The notes below the pieces were generated by a model. The model was not told where the DNA came from. It ran no database searches and saw nothing but the letters and a program-made list of their open reading frames with translations. A DNA stretch of 64,000 nt, taken from NCBI GenBank assembly GCA_944739405.2, contig OX123182.2:91008051-91072050 (forward strand), given 5' to 3'. Positions 58,402 to 64,000 of the stretch are shown here, piece after piece. The DNA is from Euclidia mi (Eukaryota; Arthropoda; Insecta; Lepidoptera; Erebidae). Within the stretch, counting starts at the first letter, position 1, and every line of letters begins with the position of its first letter. Both the position numbers and the translations under genes were made by a program.

Positions 58402-58706
58402 TTCTTAGTTTGGGTTTTGGTGGATATCATGCCAGTCAGCTACTCTATACCTTTAAGCGACACCTACGTATGTTTACAACTAAGCGGTCTACAGCGGTAC
58501 TATTTCTTAGTTTGTGTTTTGGTGGACATCATGCCAGTCAGCTACTCTATACCTTTAAGCGACACCTACGTATGTTTACAACTAAGCGGTCTACAGCGGT
58601 ACTATTTCTTAGTTTGTGTTTTGGTGGACATCATGCCAGTCAGCTACTCTATACCTTTAAGCGACACCTACGTATGTTTACAACTAAGCGGTCTACAGCG
58701 GTACTA
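58402..58706 (+). repeat. Minisatellite, 102-bp unit x3
   Basis: Three units are placed exactly 102 bp apart (ATGCCAGTCAGC at 58429, 58531, 58633). Units two and three are identical as far as read, and unit one differs at two sites (GGG/GTG and GATATC/GACATC). Since 102 is a multiple of three, two plus frames remain open throughout; this is probably incidental. Confidence 0.95.
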
Positions 58707-58939
58707 GGTCAATAGCCTAAATTCTCAAAAGGTCGCATGTTCAAACTCCATTCCCTACATGACTGATATTAATTACAATCTAATAAAGGATTATTTATGT
58801 AATAATCAATTTTACTATTTTTTATTTTGATAAGTATTTTAATAAATAACGCCTTTAATGTGCAATGTGCGCGGCGCAGACAGGCGCCAGAGCATTAGGG
58901 GCGCCGCGCGTCGGGATATGCGTTAATAATTAAAATTAT

Positions 58940-59035
58940 TTTCCTAAAAGGACGACAAAAAGGCGCTTCATAATTTCGCACACAGGCGCTTCATAGATTT
59001 CGCACACAGGCGCTGTATTGGGTCGGCGCGGCCCT
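58940..59035 (+). repeat. Short tandem duplication, AGGCGCTTCATA unit
   Basis: AGGCGCTTCATA(GA)TTTCGCACAC occurs twice and AGGCGCTG begins a third time, next to a GC-rich block (GGGGCGCCGCGCGTCGGG). Confidence 0.75.
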
Positions 59036-59589
59036 GCATCTAGACATAGTTGTCTACGCGGCCTCCGAATGCCTGTGTGACCATCTCTCAGATCAATAAC
59101 AGCAACTGTCTACAGACTATAAAACAACAGAAGTTAAACAGGTACTTTGGTATCCTAATTGATCATTAATTACCTTCAAAGTCACTTCTTGACTTCCATT
59201 TCTATCATCTAACACGAGTATTTTTTTTTATTTCCACCAAAAAGTTGTATCACACTGATAGTTACAAAAGACGCTTCTTCAAAATCTGGAGCGAGCAGAG
59301 ACGGCTGTACTCAATGTAATGAATGTCGGTAAATTGAGATTGCTATACGCAGAATTTTAGGGCCCGAGTAAGGAATATCTCTAGGTGCTCCAATCAGTAC
59401 TCGGAAAACATATCACTTTGCGATATGATACGAATGTTGCTGAAGATCTTCAATTCTATTAACACTAAACATAATTCCAATAAAGCCACCAACAAAAGGC
59501 ATTAAAAAGTATCACATGCTAAAAAGCGTAATTAATTAATACTATTATTATATATTTCATCAGCCCAGATATCCCTGCGAAATCATTTT
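59036..59589. other. Non-coding stretch
   Basis: Nothing recognised. Confidence 0.4.
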
Positions 59590-60029
59590 ATTAATAACTA
59601 ACTCTTAAGGGAAAATTTCCAAAATAAATGTCTTTGTGTTCGCTAACGTCATTTCCGGATCCAATAAACAAAGTAGGTATGAAATTAATCCCTTGAAGGC
59701 ATAAAAAGGTTCCATACAAATTATGACTCCCCTTTTTATCCACTTAGGGTAAGAATTTCCAAAAAGACTTTCTTAGTGTTCACTAACTTCATTTGAGGAA
59801 CCAATATACAAAGTTTAAAGTCAATCCATTGAAGGAATTAAAAGTTTCATTCAAACTCTGACAACCTGTTTAACCCGCTTAAGGGAGATCTTTCCAAAAA
59901 TCCCCCCTTAGTGCGACCCTACACACCTCTAGAAACATACATGCCTAATTTCACCTACTTGTGCTCAGTAGTTTCGGCTGTAGCGTGTCTGTCAGTCAGT
60001 CAGTAACGCAAAGATTTTATATATACAGA
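59590..60029 (-). mobile_element. Helitron-like element X with 136-bp internal repeats
   Basis: Read on the minus strand it starts A|TCTGTATATATAAAATC at 60029 and has GTTACTGACTGACTGAC. At least two units of the internal repeat follow (CCAATAAACAAAG at 59661, CCAATATACAAAG at 59801). The 3' end was not found, and the left boundary given is approximate. Confidence 0.5.
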
Positions 60030-61450
60030 TTGAAGCGATTCCATTGAAAATTAAAGGTTTACACAAACTCTGATTTCCTTTTCTACCCTCTTAGGGGAAG
60101 GATGTCCAAAATAAATGTCATTGTTTTCGCTAACGTCATTTGCGGATCCAATGCACAAAGTATGAAGTTAATCCCTTGAAGTATTAATAGGGGTTCATAC
60201 AAATTCTGACTCCCCTTTTTATCCACTTAGGGTAAAAAATGCCACAAAGATTTTCTTATTGTTCATTATCTTCATTGGAGGAACCAATATACAAAGTTTG
60301 AAGTTAATCCAATGAAGGATTAAAAAGGTTTCATACAAATTCTGACTCTTCTTTTTACCTTTTTACTCCAAAAAGGTTTTCTTAATGTTTATTAACGTCT
60401 TTAGAGAAACCAATATACAAAGTTTGAAGTCAATCCACTGAAAGAACAATAAGTTACATCCAGACTTTGACCCCTATCTTACCATCTTAGGGGTAGAATT
60501 TCCTAAAAAATAATTCTGCGTGTTCATTATCGTCGTTTGATGAACCAATATACAAAGTTTGAAGTCAATCCACTAAAAGAACAATAAGTTACATCCAGAC
60601 TTCGACCCCTATCTTACCATCTTAGGGGTGGAATTTCCTAAAAAATAATTCTGCGTGTTCATTATCGTCGTTTGATGAACCAATATACAAAGTTTGAAGT
60701 CAATCCATAAAAGGCAAAAAAGTTTCATACAAACTTTGACTTTTGACTTTGCTATCTTAGGGGAGGAATTTCCAAAAATAATATTATTTGTGTTCACTAC
60801 CATCATTTGAGGAACCAATATACAAAGTTTGAACTCAATCCACTGAAGGAATAATAAGTTACATACAAACTTTGACCCCCTATCTTCGACCCTTAGAGGA
60901 AGAATTTCCAAAAATATAATTCTTAATGTTAACTATCGTTGTTTGAGGAACCAATATACAAAGTTTGAAGTCAATCCACTGAAGAAATAATAACTTTCAT
61001 TGACACTTTGACCCCCTATATTACCCCCTTAGGGGAGGAATTGCCAAATAAACACATTCTTAGTGTTCACTGTCGTCGTTTGAGGAACCAATATACAAAG
61101 TTTGAAGTCAATCCACTGAAGAAATAATAACTTTCATACACACTTTGACCCCCTACTCTACCCCCTTACGCGAGAAATTTTCAAAAAAACACATTCTTAG
61201 TGTTCACTATCATCATTTGAGGAACCAATATACAAAGTTTGAAATCAATCCATTAGATAGATAAAAAGTTACATAGAAACTTTGACCACCTGTTTTAACC
61301 CCCTAGGGAAGGAATTTCGGAAAATCCTCTTTTAGTGCTACCCTACACTCCTCACGGAACATACATGCTGAATTTCATCTTCTTGCGACCAGTAGTTTCG
61401 GCTGTAGCGTGTCTGTCAGTCAGTCAGTAACGCAAGGATTTTATTTAAGA
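60030..61450 (-). mobile_element. Helitron-like element Y with about nine 136-bp units
   Basis: Its start TCTTAAATAAAATCC (61450 downwards) and GTTACTGACTGACTGAC match family H1. Internal units are marked by CCAATATACAAAGTTTGAAG at 60148, 60284, 60410, 60545, 60680, 60815, 60951, 61088 and 61225, spaced 126-137 bp. Y abuts element Z without a gap. It is non-coding; a minus-strand frame of 100 codons merely spans two units. Confidence 0.65.
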
Positions 61451-61656
61451 CTAGAGGACGCCAGCAGCTACGCCTGCATTTTTTTTAATTTACCCGTTTT
61501 GGCCGATCCCGTGGGAATTTCGGGAAATCCCTTCTTAGTGCACCCCTACGGTCCCCAAGGAACATACATGCCAAATTTCAGCTTCCTGCGCCCAATAGTT
61601 TCGGCTGTAGCGTGTCTGTCAGTCAGTCAGTAACGCAAGGATTTTATATATTAAGA
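61451..61656 (-). mobile_element. Helitron-like repeat H1 (element Z)
   Basis: It starts A|TCTTAATATATAAAATCC at 61656 and ends GGCGTCCTCTAG at 61451, followed at once by the TC of element Y. It has no internal 136-bp units. Confidence 0.7.
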
Positions 61657-63017
61657 TTTTACTACTCTGGTATTTGAACACCAAATCAGTCAAAAATACG
61701 TTATTACAGCGAAACATCGCTACAGATATTACGCCATTATTACACGCGCTCTTTGTAAAACCGCGTCATTATTTTAATGAACTCGCATAGGCACAGGCAC
61801 GCCGACGTACAGCCACAGCCGTCACAGATCGACCGCACGTCAGCTGTCATTCCTGTCCTCGAACAATGAAACACGGAGTTATTATGCAGTACAAAGCGTC
61901 ACTATGAAGTACCACGTACCATAGAGCATAGATATTTATTTATAGAGATGTATTTCTTATTGGCGCTTTTAAGACAAACTTTCTGTGACCAGTGTGAACC
62001 ATATTGCCGCTTGGCGGCGTGGCAGTCGCGCTGTGACAGCTGAGTCTACGAGTGCAAGAGATACGAAAGTTTCTCCTGTGTCACTTAACTACGAGAGCAA
62101 GAAAGACGGAGAACGACGCCAGCGCCGCCAACGGCGCCAACTACGTACTACACTGACCACCGTCAATACGCCAACTTTTATCGGCACACGACATCCTTAA
62201 GAAATAAGCTTCTATTATGTTAAAATTTGTATTCATTGCACGTACAAAGCAACAAAGTTCCGCCGCTATCCTGCAATTATCTAAATGCGAGCGCAGCCAA
62301 AGGTGTCGGCATAGACACGACTTTTGTCAGATACGACGCTATACATTTTACCACTTGAAGGTTTTTAAGAACAATGAAAATTATGACGAGGAATGTTAAG
62401 TAAGGCCGCGGAATTAAGAATTTTGTCGTGCGCGAAACGACAATAGGTTCAATAACTTCTATCTTTTTTTTACCTTTAAAACAGATTTTGAGCCACTTCA
62501 TACATTTGTAGACATGGGTCTGTAGGTTCCTTTAACGCGGTTGACAGAAATATGCTTTACTTTAATTGATTAATAATATATTTAAGTAATAAAGCAACCA
62601 GCATAATATGTGTATTAATGGGTGTTGTAGAGCTTATTGACTACGAAACTCAGTAGACACCAATCTGTTTGAAGTCCAAAAAAGTAAATATATGTTTGAA
62701 TACACTTTTAATTGACGATAAAACTTAATCAATGTTTTTACATAAATCATTATTTAGTTTTGTTATTATAAAAATGCTCACGTAACGTATTTATTTTCTT
62801 TTCGTATTTTCTTTCTTAATCACCTGTGCATCACTTAAGTCAGAAGGGAACTAACAATACCAGACCCTACAACGCCAAGTACTGTTTGTATTGAGTCTAA
62901 AGTACCAAGGACCGTAGTAAAGACCACGTAATGCCGAAAGGAAATGTTTTCTATAGCTTTAGAAACAGGGCGAAATAATGAGCTAAGTACTGCATTTTAT
63001 TATTTTTTTGTTTTATT
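61657..63017. other. Non-coding stretch
   Basis: No gene was recognised. A somewhat GC-rich part at 62000-62160 has an open frame of 71 codons without a domain. Confidence 0.35.
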
Positions 63018-63285
63018 ATGATGATGACATGCCTGCAGATTTCATCATCAGCCCTTAAACACTCAACTGCTGGTCTAGGCCTCTCCTTTGAAAGGAGGAA
63101 TTGGCCTACTATATACCACGCTAGCCAAACGGGTTGGTATAGGGTTTGTATCAAGTTTTCCTTCTCTGACAGTGCTGTTCTCTGCATAATATGCTCCCTC
63201 TGTCGGCTCTTACGACACCCACGGGATGATATGTCACCACACATTCCGTATTCTTAATCCGTCGCCACACGGACATATTTAACTT
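63018..63285 (-). mobile_element. RTE/SINE-type 3' end fragment, minus strand
   Basis: The reverse complement reads CGACACCCACGGG-like (GTGTCGTAAGAGCCGACAG), GGAGAGGCCTAGACCAGCAG and GGGCTGATGATGA, i.e. the AGGCCT...CAGCAGT...TGATGATGA signature of RTE LINEs and the SINEs that share their tails. A block at 63250 (ATTCTTAATCCGTC) also begins this window (7-20: ATTCTTAATCCGTCACTACA), so a second fragment probably runs off the left edge. Confidence 0.55.
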
Positions 63286-63348
63286 TGGTCGGTACCCAGG
63301 GGTTATATGAAATGATGGAGTAGATATTAGATATGTTTTATATTAATA

Positions 63349-63557
63349 CTAGAAGACGCCAGGAGCTACGCCCGCACATTTTTTTTAAATTTATCTGTTT
63401 TCACCGATCCATGGGTATTTCGGGAAATCCCTTCTTAGTGCACCCCTACGGTCCCCAAGGAACATACATGCCAAATTTCAGCTTCCTGCGCCGAATAGTT
63501 TTGGCTGTAGCTTGTCTGTCAGTCAGTCAGTAACGCAAGGATTTTATATATTAAGAA
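63349..63557 (-). mobile_element. Helitron-like repeat H1, minus copy
   Basis: On the minus strand it starts TCTTAATATATAAAATCC and ends CCTGGCGTCTTCTAG|T, the same family as 307-518. The base before TC is T unless three extra bases (TCT) are counted. Confidence 0.65.
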
Positions 63558-64000
63558 GATAGCTGCAATCGTTTTTACGTGAAAGGGTAGGGCTATATAA
63601 TCACGACCCAACGTTAAGCAGATATCATCAAGGATAGCAACTTAGCATAGTTAGAAACATTATTAACGCAAAAAAATATAATTATGTGTCCCTACTATCA
63701 CAAAAACTAAATTAAACTCATTACTTAGAAAGCTTACATTTGTACGCTGACTGAAAAAACTTGATTCCTTTGGTCCTCCATTTCGTCCAATTACTTGAGC
63801 GTATTCAAACTTAAACTGAAACGTACTAAATTATTTGAGAACGTTTTATTATTTTATTCTCACCGCTAATTCGTTATTCTGCGGCCCTCCTTCCTTAAAA
63901 CAATACCGATGATTAAGTACAAAGTGTCCTAACTACACAGCCGGTAGTCCCACTCCCAACAGTGTCCTATCCTCACGGAATTATTCACGCGCCCTTTTTA
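63558..64000. other. Non-coding stretch to the window end
   Basis: Nothing recognised. Confidence 0.4.

Noticed and set aside
58402..58706. CRISPR-like array
   Set aside because: The units are contiguous 102-bp minisatellite copies with no spacers, in a eukaryotic genome.
59590..61450. Reading the 136-bp units as a repeat protein gene
   Set aside because: Unit lengths vary (126-137 bp) and are not multiples of three, so no frame is kept.
61409..61633. ORFs ending CLSVSQ at three places (also near 35971 and 63533) that look like a conserved protein
   Set aside because: The conservation is at nucleotide level across copies of a short Helitron-like repeat; there is no start codon pattern or domain.

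Overview
This is AT-rich nuclear DNA from an insect, most probably a moth or butterfly. The identification rests on repeat families I know from Lepidoptera: RTE LINE tails (GGAGGCCTATGTCCAG followed by TGATGA), Helitron left ends (TCTATAC...), tRNA-headed SINEs, a LINE whose tail is made of TCTAATCTAT units, and a BEL/Pao LTR retrotransposon. There are no bacterial operons, no CRISPR array and no complete host protein-coding gene. The window reads as intergenic or long-intron DNA packed with transposable elements (TEs) of several ages.

Layout. 0.3-2.3 kb: a short Helitron-like element, a Helitron left end, and an unusual array of 99/117-bp satellite units that reverses direction at about 1.94 kb. 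2.9-7.46 kb: a nearly full-length two-ORF LINE (CR1/Daphne-like) with an intact ORF1 and one stop codon in ORF2. 8.5-9.7 kb: a probable inverted-repeat element. 11.5-15 kb: remnants of SINEs and LINEs, plus a possible host first exon near 12.8 kb. 20.66-21.54 kb: a hAT-like element with 8-bp target duplications (TSDs) and a GC-rich core. 21.65-22.10 kb: a perfect 92-bp inverted repeat interleaved with a 103-bp direct repeat. 23.2-23.6 kb: a second hAT-like MITE inside a possible host promoter or 5'UTR. 25.35-26.15 kb: LINE fragments. 26.755-29.667 kb: an RTE LINE with TSDs, two internal deletions and several stops. 30-36 kb: tRNA-derived SINEs (one inserted inside another), a decayed retroelement C-terminal domain and a Helitron-like element. 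39.4-40.4 kb: a TIR element; 41.1-41.5 kb: a YqaJ-type nuclease pseudogene. 45.0-45.2 kb: a Harbinger transposase fragment. 46.018-53.667 kb: a young BEL/Pao element with 669-bp LTRs (4 differences) and AGAAT TSDs. 54.8-56.6 kb: two more TIR elements. 56.9 kb: a perfect hairpin. 58.4 kb: a fresh 102-bp minisatellite. 59.6-61.66 kb: Helitron-like units in head-to-tail order carrying 136-bp internal repeats. 63.0-63.56 kb: a further SINE/RTE tail and a Helitron-like copy.

How the genes work together: the coding capacity belongs to retroelements. The BEL/Pao element has Gag, protease, RT, RNase H and integrase coding sequence. Gag and Pol share one frame and are separated by a single TAG, and Pol is broken by a frameshift before the integrase. 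The LINEs encode ORF1p and endonuclease-RT, or RTE-type endonuclease-RT. The DNA transposons are non-autonomous or reduced to fragments. The long stretches in between show no convincing genes. I had no database access, so family names rest on motifs, ends and target duplications that I could read directly.
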